From Trichosphaerium sp. ATCC 40318 (Eukaryota; Discosea; Flabellinia; Trichosidae), in NCBI GenBank assembly GCA_038496445.1, contig JALMLS010000487.1, positions 124,001-188,000 on the forward strand: a stretch of 64,000 nt of DNA. Reading direction: 5' to 3'. How positions within the stretch are numbered: the first letter of the stretch is position 1; each line of letters begins with the position of its first letter. The notes beneath the pieces were generated by a model, which was given only the letters and a program-made list of their open reading frames with translations, was not told where the DNA came from and did no database searches. Positions 11,101-22,361 of the stretch are shown here, one piece after another. Both the position numbers and the translations under genes were made by a program.

Positions 11101-13779
11101 GGACACCGCCACCAAATAACGCTGTGTTGTTGATAAACTCAGAATCTTTGATATCAATATTATGGTTATTCATAAAAGCACGTATTGCTCCTACAACAAG
11201 TTGTTAGTTTTCTCAGTTTTTTCTTAATTTGGAGCTGTTTCGTTTACCACCATCGTTTTCAGCAGAGTTACTATCAAAATATATTCCACTCATTGATATA
11301 TACGTATTATCCATATAGAGATATAACGCACCACCATCAATAGCATGATTTCTTCTGAAAGTTACGTTTTGAAAATCGAGATTTGTGTTCATAAGCTCAG
11401 CATACAAACCACCTCCATCAAAGGCTGCCTCATTGTCTTCAAATAGCACATGTTCAAATATGATATTTTTACTGTTGATCATATATAGGCCTCCTCCCCA
11501 TGATGCTGAACATCTCCTTTAAAGCGTTGTAAGAATTTTTTAAGAAAACCTTATTTTGTTCAGATACCTAAAGGTGCAGTGCTCAATAGTTCCATTTTCG
11601 AGAGCATCTAAAGAAAGCGTTCCTTTTCACTCTGTTAGGTACATAGGTGAATTGAGGTGCTTATTTAACGTACCATACATTGAAGAAGAGCTGTCTTCAA
11701 ATATCAAATGTCGAAACAAGATATTCTTATAGGTATTACCTTGCTCAAAGAGAATACCGGACCCGGGTCCGTCAGCATGATTATTAAGGAAAGAAGAATG
11801 CTGTATTGTAATATTCTCACAGTGTTGCTCGAAGTAAATACCGGCGCCTTTATCAGTTACAAAATTGTTTTCAAAAACAAGATTGTCCAAGTTGAGATTG
11901 TATGACTGTGCCATTGATATACCAGCTCCAAAGTCAGCTGATCCGCCCCTAGATATGTTGATTACAGTCTTTTAATTGATACGAGATTTCGGTTAGTGAA
12001 CTAACCTGAAAGTAGTATTTATAATCTCGCTGTCACCCAGACCAAGAATAGCAAGCGCTAAAACCAAAATGAGAAATAGAAAATTCACACTTTTGAGACG
12101 ATTCTTATTATTTCTTACCGCCTTCTCCTCTCATATCCTCAAATATCAAGTGTCTGAGGTGGAAATGCTTATTATTATCGCCATAAATGGATACGCCTCC
12201 ACCGACATTTGCTGAGTTGTTTCTAAACACAGAGTTTTCTATTGTGATGTTTTTGTTGTTGTTATCAAAGTAGATTCCACCGCCTTCTTCAGTTGCTCTA
12301 TTACTCAAGAAGATAGCATCCGTCAGTAATACATTATTACTTTGATGGATGTATAATGTGCCATATTCATTTGAGTTGCCTCTAAAGACATTAGAAGACA
12401 ATCAAAAGCCAACTGATTCACTCCGTACATAAAAGTACAGTATTCAAAAGTACTGTTGTCTATTCCGTCAACATACACAGCTGTATTTTGTTAACTTGTA
12501 TAAGAGATTAAAGTATGTTTCTTACTTCCGTTTGATGGACTAATGTTATCCTCAAACACAGTAGTTCCAATATGTAAAGTTGATGCTGGATTACTACTTT
12601 CAATAACTTACGAAAGAGTTAATATTAATTATGAGACAACTACGTACACATGACCGACCCAGATTGAGCTCTTCCATTAGAAAAAGTACAGTTGTCAACT
12701 TCTAGATGTATTTCCTCAGTGCCGTGTATAACACCTTGCAGACAGTTAACATGAGTTGGATGCGCTAACAATTTGAATACCATTTCCAGACACAACGTTA
12801 TTATTAAATGTCGTGTTAAACATCTGTGCGTTTACATTCTTCATTCGTAATACACCCATTCCGTCTTGTAATAATACGCTGTTATTTATAAATCGTACAC
12901 TAGTAAACTGTAAATATTATGCAGAAATATATCGCCGCACTTTGACATCGAAATGGACGATTCTTGTATATGAACTATGCCTTTTAACTCAGCATTTGAA
13001 TCTACCTTTGAAACCCCACATGTATTACCAATGAGTATACAATCACTTAAAAACAAAAACAGGTTAGTAAGGTTTAAGTAGAACTCCACGTGCGTCAAAG
13101 AAACGTGGCATCCTGCATTAGCAAAAATAACCGAACCTCCATTTCCACTTTCCTAAAACAGTTATTAGTGCTGATAAACGCACGTGTGATATACCGTTGG
13201 AAATGTTTGAGGACAATCCGATTTTGTGAATGATATTCGGGATAAAGATATAACGTCCAAGTGAGGATCTCCAAAAGAAAGACCACAAGAAGGTATCAAG
13301 AAAAGATAATTAGTAAATTCTCCATCAATAACAGTTTCTCCTTCAGTTGATCCTAAACTTTTAATTATTCCGGGGGATATCTTTCTAACCGTATGTGCCT
13401 ATTATGCTTATTCCATGTAAATTTTCTACGCTAGGCCATACAAGGCGTGTGTTTCCGTTGCCTTGAAATCGGGTCAATAAGAAAATTCCAAACAAAAAAA
13501 AATAACGAATCGACTTACCTGTGTACCGCCCTTGGGCTACTTCTATGGTATCACCTGGTTCAGATACATTGAAAAGGGCATATCTAAGTGTAAGGCAAGG
13601 CCTTAAATTGTCAATACAGTTGCCTGCATCGCTTCCTTTCGTATATTCGCGTTAAGACACAAAAGCAGTTTTCGATTATGGTTTTTACCTTCGGTACTTA
13701 CAAACCGTCGCGCGCCGTGTACTGTGTAAGAAAACAAAATGGAAATAGCCAATAAACGGCCAAGTATTAGCAGAGACAT
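8139..13779 (-). CDS. Class C (GABA-B-like) GPCR with a parallel beta-helix ectodomain
   Basis: ATG at 13777-13779 starts a signal peptide (about 22 residues) ending V-H-G-A. Exon 2 (13519-13635) joins through G|GA to give S-D-A-G-N-C...P-C-L-T-L-R-Y-A-L and G-D-T-I-E-V, the usual opening of a right-handed beta-helix domain. About 1,000 residues of rungs follow (10,000-13,500), with repeated F-R-N-N-S-A / G-G-G-I-Y-F units. Seven membrane segments lie at 8470-9640. The class C hallmarks are C-E-L-R-V-W-F-P-A-M-G-F, P-L-V-A-K-T-Y-R-I-K-R-I-F, S-V-P-S-M-Y-N-E-S-K and M-M-F-L-P-K-L-W. The cytoplasmic tail carries a coiled coil (8139-8300, E-L-E-Q-T-K-E-A-L), as GABA-B receptors do. No Venus-flytrap domain was seen. 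The gene has many short introns. It probably couples ligand or contact sensing to G proteins such as the one encoded at 22.4 kb; that coupling is inference. Confidence 0.85.
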
Positions 13780-14169
13780 TTTTGAAGTAATCGATCTTTT
13801 CGAGACACGTGCGTAAGTGTATTTTTTCTTTGGATTTGGCAAAATTAGTCAAATGTGTCCCCGTATCAATTCACTCTACAATGCGATCGTCTACGTCTGT
13901 TCACCAAGGTTTTTGTTTCATAGTGATCTCCTACAACTCAAGATGTTTACCTCCATGTACACGATAATTATAAATCACAGGCTTAATAGGTGAAACTATT
14001 GGATACAATGAAGGTGGGTGTAAAGATTTGCGTTTATTGTAACTATCCATTGCATATTAGGTACTTGCTTTCATAATGAAACTTTAGGTTCACGTAGCTG
14101 GTTAAGGTGTATATAACTTTGAAACATAGAGTTTATTGGGCTACCGTTCCTAGTTTGGGAAATGCTGTA
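13780..14169. promoter_or_regulatory. 5' flank of the beta-helix receptor, with CACGTG
   Basis: A CACGTG palindrome lies at 13806-13811, 27 nt upstream of the receptor ATG. The rest of this 390-nt spacer, up to the stop of the next minus-strand gene, is AT-rich. CACGTG is the classical E-box bound by bHLH factors. Its role here is inference, because the same motif also fills introns across the window. Confidence 0.3.
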
Positions 14170-15216
14170 TTATTTTTTTACTATGGTTATGTTTCTTTCT
14201 TTGAGATACGCACAACATTCTGTTAAGACTTTGTGTTCCTTGTTGATATTGAGTGTGCGTAGCCTAGATAATGATTTGATTCCATTACTTGTTACATTTT
14301 TACCTCTACCAAGGCCTAAGACTTCAACATTAGAAAGATGAAACAGCCAATCATCTGCTACTTGATTCGGCAAGTGAACAGTTTTAGCATCTCCAAGACT
14401 TTTCATACAAGTACCAGTGATATGACAGCCTATAAGGTTAATATTCTTTACACCAACCAAAGCTGAAACTCCCTCATCTGTTACTGATGTGCAACTTAAA
14501 TCTATGGTATGTACTCCAGAAATGCTTTGAAACGACTCACCAGTGATGCTCCTACACCCACTCAAATAGATTGTATGTACACCAGAAAGTGGAATAAGCC
14601 AATCGTCTATCACTTCTGGTCCAAATAAATCTACAGTATGTACACCAGCTAGTGCCGAAAGACCTTCTTTTGTTATGCCTTTACAGTGATAAAGCTTTAA
14701 AGTATGTACGCCAGCAAATGCTGAAAGACCTGTATCAGTGATAGGTGTGTGAAATAACTTTAAGGTATGTACACCAGCTAATGCTTTAAAACCTTCATCT
14801 GTAATGTTGGCGCATCCACTAAGTTGTACACTGTGTACTCCAGAAATACGTTTTAATCCTTCATCTGTTAACATGCGATAAAAATCAGCTACCGCTATGG
14901 AGCGAACACCAGAAAGAACAGCAAGATCCGAGTCTTTTGGCTTAACACACACTATTTGAGTGTTCTTTAAGAGAGGGCTTCCACATAAACGATAATAACC
15001 TGTAGTTGATGTAACCATGATAGTATCGTATCCGACAAGATGGTGAATGACGTCTGATAGCAATTTGCAGCTTTGAGAAACGAGGAATCGAGATGAACGG
15101 TCTACATATGATAGTATATGAGCTAATATCTCTGTTGGCATGTCAACAAGCTCTTTATTTGCTAATTCACTTGTAGAAATCTTAAACAGGCTTTTGCCCT
15201 TGCAATCGCGTTCCAT
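14170..15216 (-). CDS. F-box / leucine-rich repeat protein (LRR-1)
   Basis: A single exon of 348 codons, ATG at 15214-15216, stop at 14170. The N-terminus (residues 18-60) is an F-box-like helix set (D-M-P-T-E-I-L-A-H-I-L-S-Y-V-D, then S-Q-S-C-K-L-L-S-D-V-I). About 9 to 10 units of roughly 21 to 25 residues of the type [IV]-T-D-E-G-[FV]-x-A-L-x-G-V-H-T-[IL]-x-L-x follow. These belong to the cysteine-containing/AMN1 class of LRR. F-box proteins of this layout are substrate receptors of SCF ubiquitin ligases. The N-terminal third and the last 80 residues are nearly identical to the gene at 52925-54433, so the two are recent paralogues. The substrate is unknown. Confidence 0.82.
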   Translation of the reverse strand: MERDCKGKSLFKISTSELANKELVDMPTEILAHILSYVDRSSRFLVSQSCKLLSDVIHHLVGYDTIMVTSTTGYYRLCGSPLLKNTQIVCVKPKDSDLAVLSGVRSIAVADFYRMLTDEGLKRISGVHSVQLSGCANITDEGFKALAGVHTLKLFHTPITDTGLSAFAGVHTLKLYHCKGITKEGLSALAGVHTVDLFGPEVIDDWLIPLSGVHTIYLSGCRSITGESFQSISGVHTIDLSCTSVTDEGVSALVGVKNINLIGCHITGTCMKSLGDAKTVHLPNQVADDWLFHLSNVEVLGLGRGKNVTSNGIKSLSRLRTLNINKEHKVLTECCAYLKERNITIVKK

Positions 15217-16121
15217 TGCTTGTAATTAACTGTAGTAACTTAAAACAAAAAACAATGGGGTTATGGAGCTCGACTTTACACTTTCACTTTCACTTAACGA
15301 CGTTTGGTTTGCATGTGCGCACTAAAATATAATGAATCTTCAACAGAGCATGATTATGTAACAAATAAAGTACTATCACATGGACTTACCTTTTTCGCGA
15401 ATCGTTATTTTATCCCTAAAGGAAAATGGAAGTAAGCAATCAGAATACCTCAAGTTATTACCATGTAGAGGTGTTGGTGTTGGTATGATAAGCGAACAAA
15501 AACACATTTGCCATGTACATTAACGACGTTGGTTACTATGAACATATGGTGTAGAAGGGCTTGTGTCCATTGTCACCAGAACCAAGCTCTGTTGGACAAA
15601 GGATCTATGCAATAGAAGCCGGGTTTGGGAAAGTCAGTTGTGTACTATAGCTCTTAAAAGATATGGATGTTAAAGACGACTACAGAAGAGAGGCTGAATT
15701 TACTTTTGTTGTACAAAAAAAGAGAAAGACTGAGTAGGTAGTTTTGTTTCATTTATCTATTTTTACAAGGCACTTTTGCTTAGTTCTTCACCGACATACT
15801 TTGATGGTTGAAAAACTGTCTTTGTTATCATTGAAGCATTGTATCTGGATAAACACTTTTCGATGTACGGTAGAAAAAACTCAAGACTACCTAAGGAGAA
15901 TGCAATGAGTAAATGTCGAGTTTGGTATTTCGTGTTTTTAGCTAAACCAGAGTTGTCTCTTACCGTTCGTTGGGATAAGTTTAATAAAAGATTTAGGGTT
16001 TAAAGCATGTGTAAGGAAATCCAGTATATCCCGATAAGCTTGTATCAACGCCTAGAAGAGGCGTTAATGAAAGAAAAAAAAAAAAAAATGTCTCTATCTA
16101 ATTAGACATTCTTGGTTTAAG
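15217..16121 (-). other. Spacer with an orphan coding-like segment (15763-16051, minus)
   Basis: On the minus strand, 15763-16051 reads as two short exons. A segment starting at an AG acceptor (16051) encodes A-L-I-Q-A-Y-R-D-I-L-D-F-L and reaches I-P-T-N. A 22-nt GTAAGA...TTTAG intron follows, then a run of about 55 codons including F-F-L-P-Y-I-E-K-C-L and ending G-E-E-L-S-K-S-A-L, with TAA at 15763-15765. There is no start codon, and the HPS3-like stop lies only about 70 nt upstream. It may be a gene fragment or an alternative 3' end. From memory it faintly recalls FANCD2/FANCI-type helical repeats, but the evidence is weak. The remainder holds no clear gene. Confidence 0.35.
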
Positions 16122-19100
16122 CTAAAAACGTACTTCAGCCTTAGCCTCTTCACTAATTTCTAATCCAACTTGGTTTAGTATACAACGCAATACAATATTC
16201 CAATCATTATCCTAAAATAACAAAAAGAATAAGTCAAAACAAAGCAGCGAAGTGAATAAGAAAATAATGAGAATTACACATACCTCCTGGCAATACTGCT
16301 TTGAATACTCTAAAAGTACTTCAGGAAAATCCGTGGCTAATACTTTAATAGCATCTTGAAGCCTGTTTAAGCGAATATCAGTATAAAGAAGGACTCAATC
16401 ATTTAAACAAAAAGCGAACTTACTTTTTTTCATGAGGGAGGCATAGGAGTTCCAAGGCTGTCAAATCCTTTGATGTAGTAGGTTCACAATTATTAGCGAT
16501 TGCATGTTGTTTATACTGTACTATAATACTTAAAACATCCTTATTTGTACGCTCAACTTCACTGCAAAGCAAACCTAAAATAAATCAATCGAAGTGTGTA
16601 GAGATAGCTAGTCTCATGTTATCTACCTTGGAACTTTGTAACGTAAAAGTTATGTGTCGCTTCAGTACATATCCAACGCCCTGCATTAGCCGGAGAGTAT
16701 ACTTCAAGCCATTTGAACCTAAACATAAAAAATTAGTACAGAAAAAAATAAACGTAAACTCATTAAAGAGACTTTAGTTGTTGATTTCGTACGCTCTCTT
16801 GAATGTATTTAGATGAAACTTTTTCCAGCTCTTCTCAAAAGTTGGTGGCTCTGCCTCTTCTGCTAGTTGACGATCCAAACTTGAAAGAGATCGACCTATA
16901 AAGGTTATGTTTGAAATTAAAAAAAAGGTTTTGAGTTTGTTACCTCTCTTCCTCTTTGGTGTGTTACCACTCTCAGTACTATCTTGTGTAGAATTAGCTT
17001 TCTTCATAGAATCTGCTTTATCATCATTAAGTTGTGTGACAAGCTCCACACGTTCTTGCTCTGGTAATAACATATTTTGCATGTACATCTCACTCAGCTT
17101 TATAAAAAGTTCAGGAATTTCATCATCATACATCTCTTTATGCTTGTGTAGGAGAATAGCTTCCAAGTAGCACATTTGCAATAACCTGTTTAAACAAAAA
17201 TTAGTTTTGAGAAGCTTTTTAATAATAAATAATTCCAAAAAAAAATCACGTGAACATAACGACAACGAAACCGGAAATTAACAAGAAAAAGTACCTGTTT
17301 TGGTTTTTAATGTGTACGTTACCGTTGTCAGGTTTTAATAGTACTGGTAATGCTGTATCAACTGGAAATTGCTCCTGTAATCTAACTAATATTTCTAATA
17401 ATGCCCAAGGTGCTGAAGAACGTAATAATCGACCAAGGGATAGTTGATCTGCAGAAGAACCTTCTACAAAAGAAAATAATAAGAAACGATAAACCAAACC
17501 CAACACTTGTTGAAATGTCACGAAGTGGTACCTAGTTGAACATCTGGTAGAAGTAACTTTGGGTTATTTGCACAGTACTCTACAAGTCTTTCTCTTGGAA
17601 GCTCGGATAGATGATCAATAGCATCACTAACTTTTCCAAGATCAAGCTCAATCAAAATTAAAGCCATGGAGAAAGACCATCCATACAGTCTTAACTGGTT
17701 CTAGAAACAAACAGTTAGTGACGTTCAATTAAAAATAATGATAAAAGAAGCCACTACGTTGTTACTTACTTGTACTTTATCAAGAACCATGCGTGCACAC
17801 TCAAGTTCATAATCAGTCAGTGACGACTCTAAAATAAGTTTTCCGATATGTTGTGGTTTGTATTTATAATAATGCAATAGTATATCATTAGCAAGCTTCT
17901 CATCTTGTTCCATCAAGTCTATAACCTACACTCAAAGGTCAGAAATTTATGGATACAATAATTAACAAGAAAAAAAATAGAACAAAGATTCACGTGCGTC
18001 AGGGTTGAAAAGAACTACATCAAGGTATCGGATTAAGGCTTTTTCAGAAGAAGGTTCATCTAAAAATTGTCTTGCGACATAGTCAAGTTTACTATCAGAT
18101 CTAGAGTACGCCAGGGCTGCTGACTTGTAATTTTTGGCACTAAAGTAGTACTACAAAAGATAATAAGCTCAAACGTATAACTTTAAAAAAAAGAACAAGA
18201 GATTTTTCATACATCTCCAAGAAGCGTGTATGAACGTTTTGATAAAGCGCTGTAATTCTTTTCTTCAAGACTGATACTAAGCTCTTTAGCATGATCTATT
18301 GTTTCCTCTTCCTCATCCTCATAGTCTAGAAAAAAATAACAGTTTAAGCCAACCAACCTTAACACAAAGCTTACCTCCAAGTTGCATTCGAAGCGTTGCA
18401 AGGTGACTCAAGAGTAAGAAATGACCTTCTAGAAGAAGCTGACAGTAAACTGTAACATTTGTCTCATACTAGAGGTAGAATAAGGTGAATACGATAAGAA
18501 CAATGAAAACACATACATATGTATTTGCTAGCGAAATTATCTCATCATAGAGTGCAGCAAGTGGAGTAGGTTTTAATACGTATAAATTCCAACCTACAGT
18601 CTGGTCCGAGACTTCAGAAGTGTCTCTTAGCCTCTTAGGTTTTGGTGAGAGTTTGATTGGAATTGCTGACGACGAAGAACGTAAGTAAGCATAACTAACT
18701 ATAAACATTCGAACAGCTTACCATTTTTTGCTTTTGTCAAATCTACTTTTTTTTCAAGTTTAGCTAGCACCTCGGCTTCTGTTGTCCTAACCAAATTAAT
18801 TCGCTTAACATACCAGAAAGAATTGAAAGACCATACTTTGATAAAAGAACGACATGACCTCCTGCAACAGCAACTTCTTGAAGAGATATAAATGGTTGAA
18901 TACCAATAAGACATGGCTGAGGTAGCTTATCTCCCCATGACTCAGATGTCCTCATAGCAAAAGTTTCAAGTCCTACTAAAGTTCAATATATTGCATCATA
19001 CCTTTTTACTATACCTGATTCAGTGAGCGTATATACAAACCAGCTATCCGCAAGAGTAACAATAGTTTCATCGGTATATTCATACTGATGAATTAACTTT

Positions 19101-21171
19101 GTCTTCTCTCGAACATCATACAAATACCCCTAAAATACAGTCACACCAACAGCAGCAATCACCTGGTAACATACATTTCTAGTAGTAGATACAAATAACC
19201 TCATGCCCTAGCAACAAGTATGAGACAAGGACGATACAATAATAAATAAATGCATGAAAATTATAGGAATGATTTAGACAAGCTCACGCACCGCCCCAAA
19301 TGGTTGTGAATACTCAGGGAGTAATGATATATTGTTAATACAGTTTGATGAAAACCGTCTATACAAAAGAAGCATTGATGATACAAGAACAAACCCACCT
19401 TCTGTATTGACCTAAGTAACATTATTTATTTGGAATTAATCTGAAAAAAGATGACGTACTCTGTAAGCATGGACGTCTCGTATTGGACCAAGTACAGGAC
19501 GAACTGAATCTTCCTTTGTATAAACTACTGGTTTACCACTATCAACTTCAAATTCCATTACATTAGTGTCATCTGATGGCAGGCTAGTACAAGAATAAAT
19601 ACCAAACATTCAAAAAATTGAAACATTCTCAAAAAGTATTTGCAGCAATATAAGCCACAGTATACTGGATTTTCTTCGCTTAAAAAAGGTAAAATTATGA
19701 GACTCACCTTGGCACGTTCAAGTTCAAGTTAGGTAGGAACATGACAGGATTACCACGTGAATTAAAAGTAAACGTTGAAAAATGTTCATCTTCTACAGCT
19801 TCAAACGGTTCTGTTCGCCGTTGATCCTTCAATTTGTCTTTAACTCTAAATTCCGAATATAAAAAACCTCAATCGATCATACAATTGTACACTATTACCT
19901 GTAGTGATTTTCTGAAACAGAAAATTTGTCTTGATTCAGATTTCTTGTCAATAAAACATCAACCTCCAAAGGTGAAGCCTCTACGAGTACTGCTTAATCG
20001 AACTACTCGTTAATTAAAAATACCTTCACTTGTCTGCTCTTGGCTTATATCAAGCTTCAAAGCATAAGCTTCATTCTCTGTGTGGTAACACAAATAAGGG
20101 TGATGTAAATCAAGCGAAATAACATCTAAAGCAAAGAAAGAGTTAGTTTAATTAAAATGATTAATATCACGTGCCTGCAACTGATATATCTAGTACCCAA
20201 TCAACACCACCTGTAGCTACAGACCAAATGGATATAGCAGCGTTTGTAGCAACGCCAATCTACAAACAAATCAACAAACGTCTTCAACAAAGTGTTTTTT
20301 TGCGATGTGGTTCTTGATTGGGCTTACCAAAGATGATGTTGAGCATGCGCTTAGTACTTTTACAGAGGAAGGTACTGGTAATGTACATACTTCCAGAACT
20401 GTTGAGAAACCTTCATTTTTTGCTTTCTCTTTAGCTTCTTCGTTATCATTGGTTGCATCTGCCGACATGCCAACATTTGCTGTGCTAACGGTCCCAGATG
20501 ATAACTCTTTAAAATCTGGATTACTCTGGTTGCACGAGCGCCAATTAAAGTAAATCCTAGTAACACAGATGTTATGTTTCTTCAAAAAAAAAAAAACAAA
20601 AATGAATAAAAAAAGTCACGTGCCTTACAACGTCAATCATGGACTGATCACTTTCTTTCTCTATTGTGGCAATACTAGTATGCTTTAGCTGGTTTTTCAG
20701 AGTATTGTCGATACACAAAAATACGTTGGAGCTTTATTTTTGAGAAAAGGATGGCGATGATTTAGAAATAAGTGTAGTGGTTTGTTTTTTGTTTTGATAG
20801 CGTTGGTTGTACGTACAAGTCGCTGTACGGCAAGTAAATAATTTTTTTGATTGTAGGGTTTTTTGCTGACAACTCGTGAATTAGTACACAGTCGTGAGCC
20901 GAGAACGCTTGTATCTTGCCTGTAGTAATTTTGTTAGCGTTTACGTGTAATGTAGAATTTTCGTACCATCACTTGTAGCCACTAAAAAAGCGTCCTTTGC
21001 GCCTACTATAGTCGCCGGTTCATCATCAGTTGATACTAACTCATGTGAAGAGAAAATTCTAAATGGTAACACTTTCACAGCACCAGAGCTGACAGCACGC
21101 CATACATCCTCTAGAAAACGTTAAAACAAACACATTTCTACCAAAATGCCTGTTGGTGGAGACTCAGCCAT
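16122..21171 (-). CDS. HPS3: HPS3-like protein (putative BLOC-2 subunit)
   Basis: This long gene of about 20 exons encodes a soluble protein of about 1,000 residues. The proposed start is ATG 21169-21171 (M-A-E-S-P-P-T-G), spliced to D-V-W-R-A-V-S-S-G. The first half reads as a beta-propeller (V-G-A-K-D-A-F-L-V-A; Y-F-N-W-R-S; I-G-V-A-T-N-A-A-I-S-I-W-S-V). The second half is alpha-solenoid (for example E-I-P-E-L-F-I-K-L-S-E-M-Y). The order and spacing of the N-W-R motif and the V-G-x-T-N segment match my memory of the N-terminal domain of human HPS3 and its total length. HPS3 belongs to BLOC-2, which acts in traffic to lysosome-related organelles. Alternatives are another propeller-solenoid coat or nucleoporin-type protein. 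The last exon ends E-V-R-F with TAG at 16122-16124. Confidence 0.55.
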
Positions 21172-21278
21172 TTCTACGCTGACAGCGGCTGTAGATAACG
21201 TAAGAAATACAATAACTCTGTTCTAGAATAATTTAAGTCACGGACAAAAAGTGTCAGTTCTAAACAAGCACACAACGC

Positions 21279-21410
21279 ATGAGTAGCAAAAACGTATTGG
21301 CGCTAGGCCTATGGGCTGTAGGTTCGGCGTACATGGGAGGCTTGCTTGCTCACGGCCTTTTTGCCAAAAAGATTGTACTAGCACACTCCCATATCCGTGT
21401 AGTTCTCTAA
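21279..21410 (+). CDS. Possible 43-residue single-pass membrane microprotein
   Basis: The ORF starts ATG AGT AGC at 21279 and ends TAA 21408-21410. It has one hydrophobic helix (L-A-L-G-L-W-A-V-G-S-A-Y-M) followed by a basic K-K. A second short plus-strand ORF (ATG 21146, M-P-V-G-G-D-S) could splice at 21200 (GTAAGA) to an exon at about 21229 that ends in TAG four bases after this ATG, but it overlaps the proposed HPS3 first exon in antisense. The size and hydrophobicity resemble small mitochondrial inner-membrane subunits; no family is recognised. Confidence 0.3.
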   Translation: MSSKNVLALGLWAVGSAYMGGLLAHGLFAKKIVLAHSHIRVVL

Positions 21411-22361
21411 AGAAAAGTAGAAAGCCGATTTACAAGAGGAAGCTAAACTTATTTTACAAACGCCGCTGGAGATCGAATGGCCAAGCCAACGAGGGTCTAC
21501 TAGCACAGCAGACAAAGATACACATTAAAATGCGATTTTTTACGCCTAGAAATACACCCACACAAGGCAGTTTGGCGAAGGCAAGCACCAAACGTTTTCT
21601 CCCACACAGCGAACAATTTTTTAAATTATACAATATAAAATAGCGCTCACGTCATTCAAAATCAATAATTTGGAGTGCCCAACACCCAATTTACTCTTTT
21701 TGACGCGCAATCTCTTGGATTAAAGTCGTTCTGGTGTATACTAGGATAATGCGTTACTCCGTACTCCTTTCTACCCAGTACGACTAATAAAAAAGTAATG
21801 TACAAAACGTCATGTTTGTGATTTTTTTGTAAAACTCTAACTTCGAGACCTACGCGGACATTTGTGTGCTATTCCAGTCAGTGCGTATTTTCTTTATTTC
21901 TCTTTATTAATTGATCCTTGATTTTCTATTGCATCATTGACGTTCATTAATCGATGTATGAACAAGTTCCAATCGTACTACCATTACTGCACATTGCTGC
22001 ACGGCCTCTTTTAAATAGCACAGAAATTACATTTTTCTGATAATAGTTAAAATCTTTTGGCATTGTAATGAAGAAACAAAGGGAGTTGTTTCCCCAAGTT
22101 GGCATTTTCAAACATTACCCAACAGTGATGCGATATGACATTTCGCGTTTTTAAATGCCCTATTGATAGTACACTATGTGACATAGCATAAGAGACATGG
22201 TAAGGTACCTGTAGAAGCAAGTTATGTGGTTTCTTATTCTAGTCAATCAAAACCAAAAAAATCTGACTTAATTTTTTTTTTATTTCATCATTTTTACCGA
22301 CTGTGTTGTACATTGTTTCCTTACCTATTCACCAAAATAAATATAATATAAAAGGGGTGTA
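21411..22361. other. Spacer upstream of the G alpha gene
   Basis: An open frame runs on the plus strand to about 21643. It is rich in Lys/Arg and lacks domain signals. The remainder to 22361 is AT-rich with no recognisable gene. Confidence 0.3.
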
